A stretch of DNA of 56,620 nucleotides from Rhodothermales bacterium. Its GTDB lineage: Bacteria > Bacteroidota > Rhodothermia > Rhodothermales > Bin80. Location of the stretch: positions 1-56,620 of the forward strand of contig JAAXGT010000049.1 in assembly GCA_012271205.1 (NCBI GenBank), read 5' to 3'. Shown piece after piece: positions 20,671 through 31,413 of the stretch. The notes under the pieces were generated by a model. That model was not told the DNA's origin, did not search any database, and saw only the letters and a list, made by a program, of their open reading frames with translations. Both the position numbers and the translations under genes were made by a program. How positions within the stretch are numbered: the stretch's first letter is position 1; each line of letters opens with the position of its first letter.

Positions 20671-21480
20671 ATGGAATACGACCCAATCAAAGATCGCCTA
20701 GGTAGCCTGTTCGGTCGCTATCCACGCCTGTTACCTGTGCTGTTCAGCCTGCTTCACCTCTTCTTTCTGCGGGCTTGGTATGTGCGCCGCGAACTCCGGC
20801 GGCTGCTAAAGCCGGGGATGCACGTGCTGGATGCAGGAACGGGTTTTGGGCAGTATGCATGGCACGTGGCACGCAAGTATTCCGGCGTAGCCGTTGTTGG
20901 CACTGATATCAAGGAGAACTACCTGACATGGGCGAAGGCATGCTTTCGTACATCGGCGGCTGGCGCCGCAATCGTATTGCAGCACGACGACCTCACTGCA
21001 CCCAACGTAGAAGGACCGTTTGACTGCATACTGGCCGTCGACGTACTCGAGCATATCGAAGACGATGTAAGAGTGCTCGAACACTTTGCGCGACTGCTGG
21101 CCTCCAGCGGACACATAATTGTAAGTACGCCAAGCAACCTCGGCGGCTCGGATGTGCTGGTGGAAGGCCAAGACAGTTTTATTGGCGAACACGTGCGTGA
21201 AGGCTACGGCCGTACTGAAATCACCCGTAAACTGGAACGCATCGGACTCACGGTCGTGCGCGCTGACTACACGTACGGACACTGGGGCTCGCGGGCTTGG
21301 CGAATGCTGATCAAGCATCCAATCCGACTCTTGAGTAAATCAATCTGGTTTGCGCCCCTGCTGGCCCTCTATTACGTGCCCGTGCTGCCAGTCGGTCTGA
21401 TGTTTAACCGGCTGGATATGGTGCGCCCCAATGCCACGGGCACCGGACTCATCGTGGTCGCAAAAAAACAACTTGAGTGA
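20671..21480 (+). CDS. Class I SAM-dependent methyltransferase
   Basis: The 269-residue protein contains a Rossmann methyltransferase domain. The SAM-binding motif I is VLDAGTGFGQYAWHVA near residue 52, followed by VVGTDIKE (acidic ribose contact) and FDCILAVDVLEHIEDD, the usual motif of methyltransferase family 11/UbiE-like enzymes. A hydrophobic segment near the C-terminus (about residues 225-245) and another near residues 20-35 suggest membrane association. The substrate is unknown; polyprenyl lipids or surface sugars are possible. pyrG follows 80 bases downstream on the same strand. Confidence 0.82.
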   Translation: MEYDPIKDRLGSLFGRYPRLLPVLFSLLHLFFLRAWYVRRELRRLLKPGMHVLDAGTGFGQYAWHVARKYSGVAVVGTDIKENYLTWAKACFRTSAAGAAIVLQHDDLTAPNVEGPFDCILAVDVLEHIEDDVRVLEHFARLLASSGHIIVSTPSNLGGSDVLVEGQDSFIGEHVREGYGRTEITRKLERIGLTVVRADYTYGHWGSRAWRMLIKHPIRLLSKSIWFAPLLALYYVPVLPVGLMFNRLDMVRPNATGTGLIVVAKKQLE

Positions 21481-21503
21481 CAAGCGGATTTGCGCTAACT
21501 TGA

Positions 21504-23225
<1,722 letters not shown>

Positions 23226-23415
23226 ACACGCAGCCGACCCTGTCCCCAGGGTTGATGGCAGCCTCCTGCCTCCAGATACTCCCCGGCTATCGCGGCGCGT
23301 GTCCTACGCACACATATAACCGTTATTCCGGCAACGAATTTTGCTTGAGCCCCTGCTCACAGTACCCTTGAGAACGATTTCTCCACGAAACAGGCATTCC
23401 AAGAGCCCCGAGGGC

Positions 23416-23444
23416 TTGACATAGCCCCTAAATACCGTATTTTG
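23416..23444 (+). promoter_or_regulatory. Candidate promoter for mraZ and the dcw cluster
   Basis: TTGACA at 23416-23421 is followed 16 bases later by TATTTT (23438-23443). Read the Bacteroidota way, TTG is followed 19 bases later by TATTTTGG, close to the TAnnTTTG consensus. It lies just upstream of and touches the MraZ boxes, as expected for an autorepressed promoter. A small hairpin (AGCCC/GGGCT, 23404-23416) touches the -35. Confidence 0.45.
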
Positions 23445-23467
23445 GGTATTTGTGGGGAAATGTGGGG
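23443..23467 (+). promoter_or_regulatory. Three MraZ-binding boxes (TGGGN, 10-bp period)
   Basis: TGGGT (23443-23447), TGGGG (23453-23457) and TGGGG (23463-23467) repeat with an exact period of ten bases. This is the known MraZ recognition pattern of TGGGN repeats with five-base spacers, where the ring-shaped protein contacts one face of the helix. The boxes lie 42-66 bases before the mraZ ATG and just after the candidate -10, so MraZ would control its own operon and with it the downstream wall and division genes. Confidence 0.8.
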
Positions 23468-23508
23468 AATATTCCCTATATAACGAGAAGGCAGCTGACG
23501 GCAAGGTA

Positions 23509-23955
23509 ATGGCAGGTCTTAAGGGGCAGGCTACGTATGCAGTGGACGCTAAGGGTCGCGCGGCGATCCCGGCAAAAATGCGCGCGACCCTCGCTCCTGA
23601 AGACAACAACACATTTACCGTCACCCGCGGGTTTGAAACGTGCATCTTCGCCTACCCGCTAAATACCTGGCGGCAGATGGAACGCGAGATCGGGGCGCTG
23701 AGCGGGTACGACCGCGAAGCCCGCACGTTCACGCGGCTCTTCATGATGTGGGCGGAGGAAGTCAGTCTGGATGGTCAAGGGCGCATTGTGCTGCCCAAAC
23801 AGCTGGTGTCCTATGCTGGCATTAAGGACCGCGTACTGATCTTGGGAGCCTATGACCACATAGAGATCTGGGCTCCGGAATCGTTCAGTGAATACTTGGC
23901 TGCCCAGGAATCTGACTATGAAACCTTGGCGGCTCGTGTAATGGGTGGACAATGA
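23509..23955 (+). CDS. mraZ: Transcriptional regulator MraZ
   Basis: MraZ is the DNA-binding repressor at the head of dcw clusters; it forms a ring of double SpoVT/AbrB-like domains. The protein (148 residues) shows both repeats: DAKGRAAIPAKMR near residue 12 and LDGQGRIVLPKQL near residue 88. The frame is open to 23452, but starting there would place coding sequence over the MraZ boxes. The ATG at 23509 (MAGLKGQ) gives the usual family N-terminus. The stop overlaps the rsmH start (ATGA), suggesting coupled translation. Confidence 0.93.
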   Translation: MAGLKGQATYAVDAKGRAAIPAKMRATLAPEDNNTFTVTRGFETCIFAYPLNTWRQMEREIGALSGYDREARTFTRLFMMWAEEVSLDGQGRIVLPKQLVSYAGIKDRVLILGAYDHIEIWAPESFSEYLAAQESDYETLAARVMGGQ

Positions 23956-24911
23956 CCGCAGCGGAAGTTGCGCTTCCATACGCTACTGCCTATCACGCTC
24001 CTGTTCTTTGCCATACTGTTCTGGAGTTCCTGATTACAGATCTCGCAGGTACGTACGTCGACGCGACAGCTGGCGGCGGAGGCCATACGGCAGCGCTGCT
24101 GGAGTCGCTGCATGTCGAAGGACGGGTGATTGCCATCGACCGGGATCGCGATGCGATTGCCGCAGTCCAGCAACGGTTGGCACCTATGCTCAAGAGTGGG
24201 CGGCTGGTGCTCTTGCACGGCACGCTTGGTGCGCTCCCGGACCTGATTGCATCCTTTTTGCCCGTGGCCGGACTGCTGCTGGACTTGGGCGTATCCTCAC
24301 ACCAGCTCGACCATGCCCCACGCGGCTTCAGCCACAGGTTCGAGGCTCCCCTCGATATGCGCATGGATATGAGTGCTCCGCTTACGGCACATGCCATCGT
24401 GAATACGTATTCCGAGGATGCGCTGCGCAAGATACTGTACCAGTGGGGAGAAGAACCGCGTGCACGCCGTATTGCCCAGCGGATTGTCGCAACTCGCCCC
24501 TTGCAGACTACTACGGACTTGGCTGCCGTCATCCGGAATGCCGTACCGGCACGGTTCGAAGCCAAGACCCTGGCCCGGACTTTCCAAGCCGTGCGCATTG
24601 CGGTCAATGGCGAACTGGATGAATTGGCCCATGTGCTTGAGACATCGTCGGATTTTGTGAAGGACGGGGGACACCTGGTTGCCATCAGCTATCACTCGCT
24701 GGAAGATCGGCTAGTTAAACGCATGCTTCGCCATGGTAATCTCGAAGGCATACCCAGACGCGACCGGTACGGTACATCGCTTTCGCCCTGGAAGCCTTTG
24801 ACACGAAAACCGATTGTGCCAGAGACAGCTGAAATCGTTGCGAATCCCCGAGCCCGCAGTGCTCGGCTGCGTGCGGCTGTTCGGCACATAACTCCAGATC
24901 ATCCAACTTGA
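23952..24911 (+). CDS. rsmH: 16S rRNA m4C1402 methyltransferase RsmH
   Basis: RsmH (MraW) methylates N4 of C1402 in 16S rRNA, in the decoding centre, using SAM. The 319-residue protein has YHAPVLCHTVLEFL at the start, the SAM-binding DATAGGGGHT, the LLLDLGVSSHQLD motif, RGFSHR with DMRMD, and SYHSLEDRLVKR near the end. All are diagnostic of the family, and the length is normal. It overlaps mraZ by four bases, as in many dcw clusters. Confidence 0.95.
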   Translation: MTAAEVALPYATAYHAPVLCHTVLEFLITDLAGTYVDATAGGGGHTAALLESLHVEGRVIAIDRDRDAIAAVQQRLAPMLKSGRLVLLHGTLGALPDLIASFLPVAGLLLDLGVSSHQLDHAPRGFSHRFEAPLDMRMDMSAPLTAHAIVNTYSEDALRKILYQWGEEPRARRIAQRIVATRPLQTTTDLAAVIRNAVPARFEAKTLARTFQAVRIAVNGELDELAHVLETSSDFVKDGGHLVAISYHSLEDRLVKRMLRHGNLEGIPRRDRYGTSLSPWKPLTRKPIVPETAEIVANPRARSARLRAAVRHITPDHPT

Positions 24912-24921
24912 TCTTTTCGCA

Positions 24922-25353
24922 ATGTTGCCTTCAAAAACTGAACGAACGCAGTCTCGCACGGTCCGAAACCGTGTGATCAGGAATACTATGCGCTCTCTCA
25001 GCAGGTGGCGCGAACTGATGATTATGGACGAGTCCGCCAAAGAGCCTGGCACCATAATCCGAATATCGACGGCTCGCTTCGCGGTGGTCGTTTTCGTGAT
25101 TGCCGGCCTCCTCACGCTCTACATCGGGCATGTCTACACGACGCAGGACCTCCTGAACGAGCTTCAGGAGGTGCGACGCGCAAATTTGCGTCTGCATCTT
25201 CAGCATAACCGGCTTCGGGGCGAATACGACGCTGCCACGGGACCCTCCGTGATTTACCGGCGGGCAGCCGATCTCGATCTGGAGACCGGGTTCACATATG
25301 GTGAGACGATTCGCACGAAAGCACAATCTCCAACATTTTCTGCTGACTCTTGA
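24922..25353 (+). CDS. ftsL: Cell division protein FtsL-like
   Basis: This 143-residue protein sits at the ftsL position between rsmH and ftsI. It has a basic cytoplasmic tail, one transmembrane helix at about residues 51-72, and a periplasmic leucine/arginine-rich stretch at about 76-105 likely to form a coiled coil, as FtsL does with FtsB/DivIC. Sequence similarity is weak, as usual for FtsL, so the call rests on topology and position. FtsL helps recruit and activate FtsW-FtsI. The stop overlaps the TTG start of ftsI. Confidence 0.75.
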   Translation: MLPSKTERTQSRTVRNRVIRNTMRSLSRWRELMIMDESAKEPGTIIRISTARFAVVVFVIAGLLTLYIGHVYTTQDLLNELQEVRRANLRLHLQHNRLRGEYDAATGPSVIYRRAADLDLETGFTYGETIRTKAQSPTFSADS

Positions 25354-27410
25354 GTACGCGAGATCAAATACTTGGCCGCTTGTACCTAGTGCTGACCCTG
25401 CTGGCTCTGGTACCGCTGTTAATAGCGGGTCAACACATCAGGATCCATTTTGGGCAAGGAGATGAATTGCGCGAAACTGGTCTCCGCCAAGCGCGCTCGC
25501 AAGTGCTGCTTGCGGCCAAGCGCGGCATCATACTTGATGCCAAAGGGCGCACACTTGTTGTGAATACGCCACGCTACGACATAGCGGTAGATCCGACATA
25601 TCCGGGATTTGATACGCAACGAGACCGCTTTCTCGTTAAACTGGCAGACCTCACCGGTACATCTCGTCGCATGCTCCAGCGCAAGATAGACCGGCGTACC
25701 AGTGCCCAGTTCGTGCGCCTGGTCGAGCTGACTGCTGACCAGCACACAGAAGTACAGCGGTGGAACGTCCCCGGCGTGATTCTGGAGGAGCGTTTTCGAC
25801 GTCGCTACAACTATGGCAGCACTGCCGCACACATTCTGGGCCATGTGGATTCTGATGGAATTGGCAAAGCCGGTCTTGAGCTCAAGTACGATGATTTTCT
25901 GCAGGGCACGCCCGGCCGGCGAACCCTGTTGCGTGACCGCCGGGGACACCGCCGCATCGATGCGGAGGGGGTGGTCGTGCAAGCGAGAGATGGCGAAACA
26001 CTCGTTTTGACCATTGACCTTATCCGACAGACGATCCTCGAAGAAGAGCTCCTGCAAGGAGTACAGAACGCGCGGGCCCGTCGCGGCAGTGCGGTGGCGG
26101 TGAATCCGCACACCGGTGCCATTCTGGCCATGGCCAATGTGCCCACGTTTGATCCGAACAATCCTCAGGACGCACCGGTCTATGCGTGGCGCAACAGCGC
26201 CATAACCGACCGCCTGGAACCGGGGTCGAGCTTCAAGCTCATTGCCGCAACCGCAGCGATTGACCAGGGGATCCTAGATATGGATCGCATTATCGACACC
26301 GGCGATGGCACGCTCAACATCAATGGGCGCACCATGCGCGACACGGAAGCTATGGGCGAAATCCCGTTCCGGGATGTCATTGCATTTAGCAGTAACGTCG
26401 GCATAGCAAAGACTGCCCAGATGATGCTGCCGGCCGACCTGTACACGTATGCACGCAACTACGGATTCGGACAGAAAACGTGGATTGACCTGCCCGGAGA
26501 AGTCAGCGGCCTGCTCAAAAAAACTGATCGCTGGAGCAGTACGACGCTCACATCCATGGCGATCGGCTATGAAATCGATGTTACGCCGCTGCAATTGCTT
26601 ATGGCCTACTCCGCGCTGGCCAACGGCGGATTGCTCTTGCAGCCATACATTGTCGCGGAGCGGCGAGACGTAACTGGCAAGGTGCTGTGGCGTGCAACAC
26701 ATGATTCGGCCCGGCGTGACTCCGTTCGGCGCGTCTTCAATCCGGCCACAGCTGAAATATTAAAACCGGCCTTTATCGATGTGATTGAGCGGGGCACCGC
26801 CACATCAACCAAAGTGGAAGGACTGCTCATCGCCGGCAAAACCGGCACTGCGCGCAAGGTGGTGCGGGGGCACTACGGTTCCGGCTACCGAGCCACCTTC
26901 GTCGGCTTCTTCCCGGCAGATGATCCCCTGGTGGCGTTGGTGGTCGTGCTTGATGAGCCTCGTACCAGCATTTACGGCGGAGCCGTTTCGGCACCTATTT
27001 TCCGGCGCATTGCCGAGCAGTGGATTGGTACGTTGCCCAACTTGGTGCTCCCGGCTCCGGAACCTGAACCGGACACTGAGCCGCACCCTGCTATTCAAGT
27101 GAACGCCGAGCGTACATGGGTGGAATTGACCAGGCCGATCCAGCCGCTTCCCGACAATGGACGGCCTCGCACGCTTCTTTTGAAGGATATGCCACGCAAC
27201 CAGAAACCAGCACAGCACGTGCGGGCCAATGCCCACAGTGCCGCACCGGACTCTATGCCGGATTTGCGCGGCCTTAGTGCGCGAACAGCCTATTTCTGGC
27301 TAACGGCACATGGGTTTTCGGTAGAGCTCCAAGGACAAGGGCGTGTCATTGCCCAGTCCCCGGAACCGGGCACACCGCACCGGCCCTCCGTCACACTCCA
27401 ACTGGAATGA
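25350..27410 (+). CDS. ftsI: Septal peptidoglycan transpeptidase FtsI (PBP3) with PASTA domain
   Basis: FtsI crosslinks septal peptidoglycan. The 686-residue protein has an N-terminal transmembrane helix (about residues 10-28), the class B PBP pedestal domain, and a transpeptidase domain. Active-site motifs are SSFK (serine near residue 293), SSN near residue 348 and KTGT near residue 497. A single PASTA-like domain closes the protein (MPDLRGLSARTAYFWL through VIAQSPEPG). The start is a TTG at 25350 embedded in the ftsL stop; no ATG fits the membrane anchor, so expression may depend on coupling to ftsL. Penicillins would target this protein. Confidence 0.93.
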   Translation: MSTRDQILGRLYLVLTLLALVPLLIAGQHIRIHFGQGDELRETGLRQARSQVLLAAKRGIILDAKGRTLVVNTPRYDIAVDPTYPGFDTQRDRFLVKLADLTGTSRRMLQRKIDRRTSAQFVRLVELTADQHTEVQRWNVPGVILEERFRRRYNYGSTAAHILGHVDSDGIGKAGLELKYDDFLQGTPGRRTLLRDRRGHRRIDAEGVVVQARDGETLVLTIDLIRQTILEEELLQGVQNARARRGSAVAVNPHTGAILAMANVPTFDPNNPQDAPVYAWRNSAITDRLEPGSSFKLIAATAAIDQGILDMDRIIDTGDGTLNINGRTMRDTEAMGEIPFRDVIAFSSNVGIAKTAQMMLPADLYTYARNYGFGQKTWIDLPGEVSGLLKKTDRWSSTTLTSMAIGYEIDVTPLQLLMAYSALANGGLLLQPYIVAERRDVTGKVLWRATHDSARRDSVRRVFNPATAEILKPAFIDVIERGTATSTKVEGLLIAGKTGTARKVVRGHYGSGYRATFVGFFPADDPLVALVVVLDEPRTSIYGGAVSAPIFRRIAEQWIGTLPNLVLPAPEPEPDTEPHPAIQVNAERTWVELTRPIQPLPDNGRPRTLLLKDMPRNQKPAQHVRANAHSAAPDSMPDLRGLSARTAYFWLTAHGFSVELQGQGRVIAQSPEPGTPHRPSVTLQLE

Positions 27411-27414
27411 AAGA

Positions 27415-28902
27415 ATGAACTGGTGCACAGGGCACAAGCGGCTCAGCCAGGCAGGACTCATTCAAAGAGTTGACGAGCCCGAGCACGACTTTAGGGTACG
27501 CGGAGTCACCCAGGACAGCCGCCAAGTTGTCCCCGACGGAATTTTTGTGGCGATTCGCGGCACAATGGCCGATGGGCACGACTTTATTGCACATGCTATC
27601 GATCGCGGAGCACGGGGTATTGTGTGCGAACGCATCCCAAAGCATGCCAACCATTCGGATGTGCATTATTTGCTCACTAAGAGTGCTCGAAAGGCGTTGG
27701 CCGAACTTGCGGCCGCATTCTACAAAGACCCGGGTGAGCAGCTGCATTTAACTGGTGTAACCGGCACCAACGGAAAGACTACCACCAGTACCCTGATCCG
27801 GCATGTACTTGAGATCACCGGCACGCACACGGGACTAATCAGCTCGGTCGTCTATACCCACGGTACGGAATCGCAAGCGGCAACGCTTACGACACCGGAT
27901 GCACCTCAATTGCAAAGATTCTTGAGCAACATGGTGACCTCCGGCTGCAACGCCTGTGTAATGGAAGTGTCCTCCCATGCCCTTTCGCAAGAACGCGTGG
28001 GGGGCCTCTCCTTTGACGTGGCCGTGTTTACAAACCTGATGCACGACCATCTGGACTTTCATGGCACTATGGACCGCTATCTGCGTGCCAAGAAGAATCT
28101 GTTTGACAATTTGAGTAAAGATGCAGTGGCTGTATACAATATCGATGACTATGCTGGGCATCGCATGGTCGCCGATACACGGGCCACACGCTGCGCCTAT
28201 GGAAAGGAGACGGATGCCCACGTGCGGTTCACCGTGCTGGAAGACAACCTGAGCGGATTGCGTCTGCGTCTTGACGGTACAGACTGCACATTTCGACTGG
28301 CAGGCACCTTCAATGCCTACAATCTTGCTGCGGCATATGCTGCGGCCCGAACTACAGGACTGCAACGCAGCACGGTGCTGGATGCCCTTTGCGAAGCTCC
28401 CCCGGTACCCGGACGGTTTGAGCAGTTCGTGTGCGGAGACGGTACGCTTGTAGTTATAGACTTTGCCCATACACCGGATGCCCTGCAAGGGATGCTTGAA
28501 GCATTGCAGACGGCCAAGCCGAGCGGTGCACACGTATGGTGCATATTCGGGTGCGGAGGCGACCGAGATCAAGCCAAACGGCCACTGATGGGACGCGTTG
28601 CGGAGCGATTTGCAGATCGCGTGATCGTAACCAGTGACAACCCTCGAAGCGAGAATCCGCAGGCGATTGCAGATGCCATTCTGCAGGGCCTGCAAACTCC
28701 AAGCCGCGCAACATGGATTGCTGACCGGCGCGACGCTGTACATTACGTGGCCCGTAACTGCGTACCGGGCGACATCGTGCTCGTGGCCGGCCGAGGACAC
28801 GAAACGACCCAGATCGTCCAAGGACGTGCGGTCACGTTGAATGACCGCGATGAAGTGCAGCTGGCGTTTGCGGCACGGGGAATCCAAAACAGAGCCTCGT
28901 GA
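27415..28902 (+). CDS. murE: UDP-MurNAc-L-Ala-D-Glu:meso-DAP ligase MurE
   Basis: MurE adds the third amino acid to the peptidoglycan precursor in the cytoplasm. The protein (495 residues) has the Mur ligase P-loop GVTGTNGKTTTST near residue 117. It also has the substrate-specificity motif DNPR near residue 407, which marks meso-diaminopimelate ligases rather than lysine ligases. I start at the ATG at 27415, four bases after the ftsI stop; the frame is open from a GTG at 27343, but that would overlap the ftsI PASTA region. mraY rather than murF follows. Confidence 0.94.
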   Translation: MNWCTGHKRLSQAGLIQRVDEPEHDFRVRGVTQDSRQVVPDGIFVAIRGTMADGHDFIAHAIDRGARGIVCERIPKHANHSDVHYLLTKSARKALAELAAAFYKDPGEQLHLTGVTGTNGKTTTSTLIRHVLEITGTHTGLISSVVYTHGTESQAATLTTPDAPQLQRFLSNMVTSGCNACVMEVSSHALSQERVGGLSFDVAVFTNLMHDHLDFHGTMDRYLRAKKNLFDNLSKDAVAVYNIDDYAGHRMVADTRATRCAYGKETDAHVRFTVLEDNLSGLRLRLDGTDCTFRLAGTFNAYNLAAAYAAARTTGLQRSTVLDALCEAPPVPGRFEQFVCGDGTLVVIDFAHTPDALQGMLEALQTAKPSGAHVWCIFGCGGDRDQAKRPLMGRVAERFADRVIVTSDNPRSENPQAIADAILQGLQTPSRATWIADRRDAVHYVARNCVPGDIVLVAGRGHETTQIVQGRAVTLNDRDEVQLAFAARGIQNRAS

Positions 28903-28906
28903 CACC

Positions 28907-30061
28907 ATGCTGTACTATTTGATACAGTACTTGGAAGAAACCCTCCATCCGCCAGGGTTCCAGGTGATTGAGTTCATCACCGTGCGGGCAACGTTGGCTG
29001 CGATCACCGCACTTGTTATTTCCATGGTAATCGGGCAACGCATCATAGAATGGCTCAAGCGCAAGCAGCTTGGCGAAGAAGTGCGTACCGGTCTTCATGC
29101 TGGTGTAGTCGACCATTCACACAAGCGCGGCACACCCACGATGGGCGGCATAATCATCATTAGCGCCATTGGAATTTCGACCATTCTATGGGGTGACTTG
29201 GCAGAGATATACGTGTGGCTGATTCTGGTTGCGACCGTTTGGATGGGCGCGTTTGGCTTTGCCGACGATTACATCAAGACCGTACGCAAGGACAAAGCCG
29301 GCCTTGCACCCAAGATCAAGATTGTGGGCCAAGTAGGTCTCGGGTTGATCGTGGGCAGCGTGTTGTACTTCCATCCGCAGTTTGCTGACGTCCGCTCAAT
29401 TACCGATTTGCCACTATTTCGCAATTGGCATTTTGACTACGATTTTCTGGAGCCACTTTTCAGGGTCGACCTAGGCTGGGCCACCTTTATTCCGGTGACT
29501 GTATTTATCGTGACGGCAACGTCTAATGCAGTCAACCTTACGGATGGACTAGACGGACTTGCCGCAGGTGTTACCGCAATAGTCGCACTGGGTTTGGTGG
29601 CGCTCTGCTATATCTCGGGGCACAGCGGCCTTTCGGAATATCTTGGTGTCATGTACCTCAGTGGCGCCAGCGAACTTACCGTCTTCGCGGCGGCCATGGT
29701 AGCCGCCTGTCTTGGGTTCTTGTGGTTTAACAGCTATCCCGCTTCCGTCTTTATGGGCGATACCGGCGCACTCGCACTGGGTGCAGCTGTAGCCACAACG
29801 TCACTTATGGTCAAGAAGGAGCTACTCCTGCCGCTCTTGTGCGCGGTCTTCTTTATGGAGACGATTTCAGTGATTGCCCAGACAAGCTATTTCCGCTATA
29901 CAAGGCGCAAGACAGGACAAGGACGCCGAATACTACGCATGGCTCCGCTGCACCATCACTATGAGGCGGCCGGCATGCACGAGGTCAAAATTGTCACTCG
30001 TTTCTGGCTGGTGACCGTCATCACGGTGCTCGCCACAATTCTTTCACTTCGAATTCGCTGA
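28907..30061 (+). CDS. mraY: Phospho-MurNAc-pentapeptide transferase MraY
   Basis: MraY transfers phospho-MurNAc-pentapeptide to undecaprenyl phosphate, making lipid I at the inner membrane. The 384-residue protein has about ten transmembrane segments and the family motifs GTPTMGG, FADDYIKT (catalytic aspartates), NLTDGLDGLAAG and FMGDTGALALG, and the HHHYE motif near the end. I start at the ATG at 28907 (MLYYLI), four bases after murE; the open frame from 28841 lies inside murE. The stop overlaps the murD start by one base (TGATG). Confidence 0.95.
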   Translation: MLYYLIQYLEETLHPPGFQVIEFITVRATLAAITALVISMVIGQRIIEWLKRKQLGEEVRTGLHAGVVDHSHKRGTPTMGGIIIISAIGISTILWGDLAEIYVWLILVATVWMGAFGFADDYIKTVRKDKAGLAPKIKIVGQVGLGLIVGSVLYFHPQFADVRSITDLPLFRNWHFDYDFLEPLFRVDLGWATFIPVTVFIVTATSNAVNLTDGLDGLAAGVTAIVALGLVALCYISGHSGLSEYLGVMYLSGASELTVFAAAMVAACLGFLWFNSYPASVFMGDTGALALGAAVATTSLMVKKELLLPLLCAVFFMETISVIAQTSYFRYTRRKTGQGRRILRMAPLHHHYEAAGMHEVKIVTRFWLVTVITVLATILSLRIR

Positions 30062-31413
30062 TGCGCAAACTGGATTACAAGGGAAAACGCATCGTCGTAT
30101 TGGGGGCCGCTCGCAGCGGCCGTGCCGCAGCGATGCTTTTGGCCGAGGCTGGAGCACAGGTGCTACTCTCGGATTGTGGCCAAGTGGACGACGAGGTTCG
30201 CCATGCGTGCCAGCTTCTGGGCATCATGACCGAAGCCGGTGGACATTCTGACCGTGTGCTGGAGGCCGACTTGCTGGTACTCAGCCCCGGCGTCCCGACA
30301 TCGACGCCGATAGTGCAGACCGCCTATGATCTGGGAATCCCCATCTGTTCGGAATTGGAGGTTGCGGCCTGGTTCTGCGATTCTCCCATGGTGGCCATTA
30401 CCGGAACCAACGGCAAAACCACGACCACTGCGCTCCTGGGCTACATCCTGGAGCAAGCGGGTCGGCGCACCATTGTGGCCGGCAATATCGGCACACCGCT
30501 GTCTGCCCACCTGCACGAAACGGATCCCGATACGGTCGTCGTGATAGAGGTGTCAAGCTTTCAGTTGGATCACATTGACCGCTTCCGGCCACAGATTAGC
30601 ATGCTGCTCAACATAACACCGGACCATCTGGACCGCTATGAAGGCAGCTTTGAGCGCTATGCGCAAAGCAAGCTGCGCATCTTCGAAAACCAAGCAGATT
30701 CAGAAGTTCTGGTTTACAACTACGACGATACCGTAGTGCGAGAAGGCGTCGTGCGATTTACTGCTTCGTGCAACGTGCAAGCCATTCCGTTCAGCACGCG
30801 CGTCACGCTGGCTAGTGGAGCGTGCGTGTCGCAAGGAATGATTGTGCTGGATGAGGAGCCACTCATGCAGGCCGGCGAACTTGGACTCCGTGGACCTCAC
30901 AATGTATACAATTCGCTGGCTGCGGCCTTGGCCGCGCGTGTTCTGGACGTTGGCAATGCACAGCTGTGTGCGAGTTTGCGTGGCTTTACCGGGGTGGCAC
31001 ACCGGTTGGAGTTTGTGCGCCATCTGGACGGAGTGAGCTACATCAATGATTCGAAAGCCACCAACGTGAACGCCCTCTGGTATGCACTGGAGAGCTTTGA
31101 CGTACCCATTGTCCTGTTGGCCGGCGGACAGGACAAAGGCAACCAGTACCAGGATTTGGTGCCCCTCATACAGCGCAAGGTTCGAGCACTGATTGCCTTT
31201 GGTGAAAGTGCGGACAAAATCATTCGGATGTTGGGACCCGCAGCCGGACAGGTAGAAGTCGCTCACACGCTTGAAAATGCGGCTATTCGGGCACGCATCT
31301 GCGCCGAACCGGGCGACGTGGTACTGCTCAGCCCTGCGTGCGCATCGTTTGACCTTTTCGACAACTATGAGCATCGCGGAGATACGTTTCGCCGCATAGT
31401 GAATAGCTTCTAA
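30061..31413 (+). CDS. murD: UDP-MurNAc-L-Ala:D-Glu ligase MurD
   Basis: MurD adds D-glutamate to UDP-MurNAc-L-alanine in the cytoplasm. The 450-residue protein starts with a Rossmann-like VVLGAARSGRAAA motif. It has the ATP loop GTNGKTTTTALLG near residue 114, the NITPDHLDRY motif and INDSKATN with GGQDKG in the C-terminal domain, all diagnostic of MurD. Start and stop are fixed by one-base overlaps with mraY and ftsW. Confidence 0.95.
   Translation: MRKLDYKGKRIVVLGAARSGRAAAMLLAEAGAQVLLSDCGQVDDEVRHACQLLGIMTEAGGHSDRVLEADLLVLSPGVPTSTPIVQTAYDLGIPICSELEVAAWFCDSPMVAITGTNGKTTTTALLGYILEQAGRRTIVAGNIGTPLSAHLHETDPDTVVVIEVSSFQLDHIDRFRPQISMLLNITPDHLDRYEGSFERYAQSKLRIFENQADSEVLVYNYDDTVVREGVVRFTASCNVQAIPFSTRVTLASGACVSQGMIVLDEEPLMQAGELGLRGPHNVYNSLAAALAARVLDVGNAQLCASLRGFTGVAHRLEFVRHLDGVSYINDSKATNVNALWYALESFDVPIVLLAGGQDKGNQYQDLVPLIQRKVRALIAFGESADKIIRMLGPAAGQVEVAHTLENAAIRARICAEPGDVVLLSPACASFDLFDNYEHRGDTFRRIVNSF

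Noticed and set aside
23452-23508. Upstream ATG as the mraZ start
   Set aside because: It would put coding sequence over two of the three MraZ boxes and adds 19 residues not found in the family.
27835-28908. 357-codon open frame on the minus strand
   Set aside because: Antisense to murE, which is complete and correctly placed in the dcw cluster.
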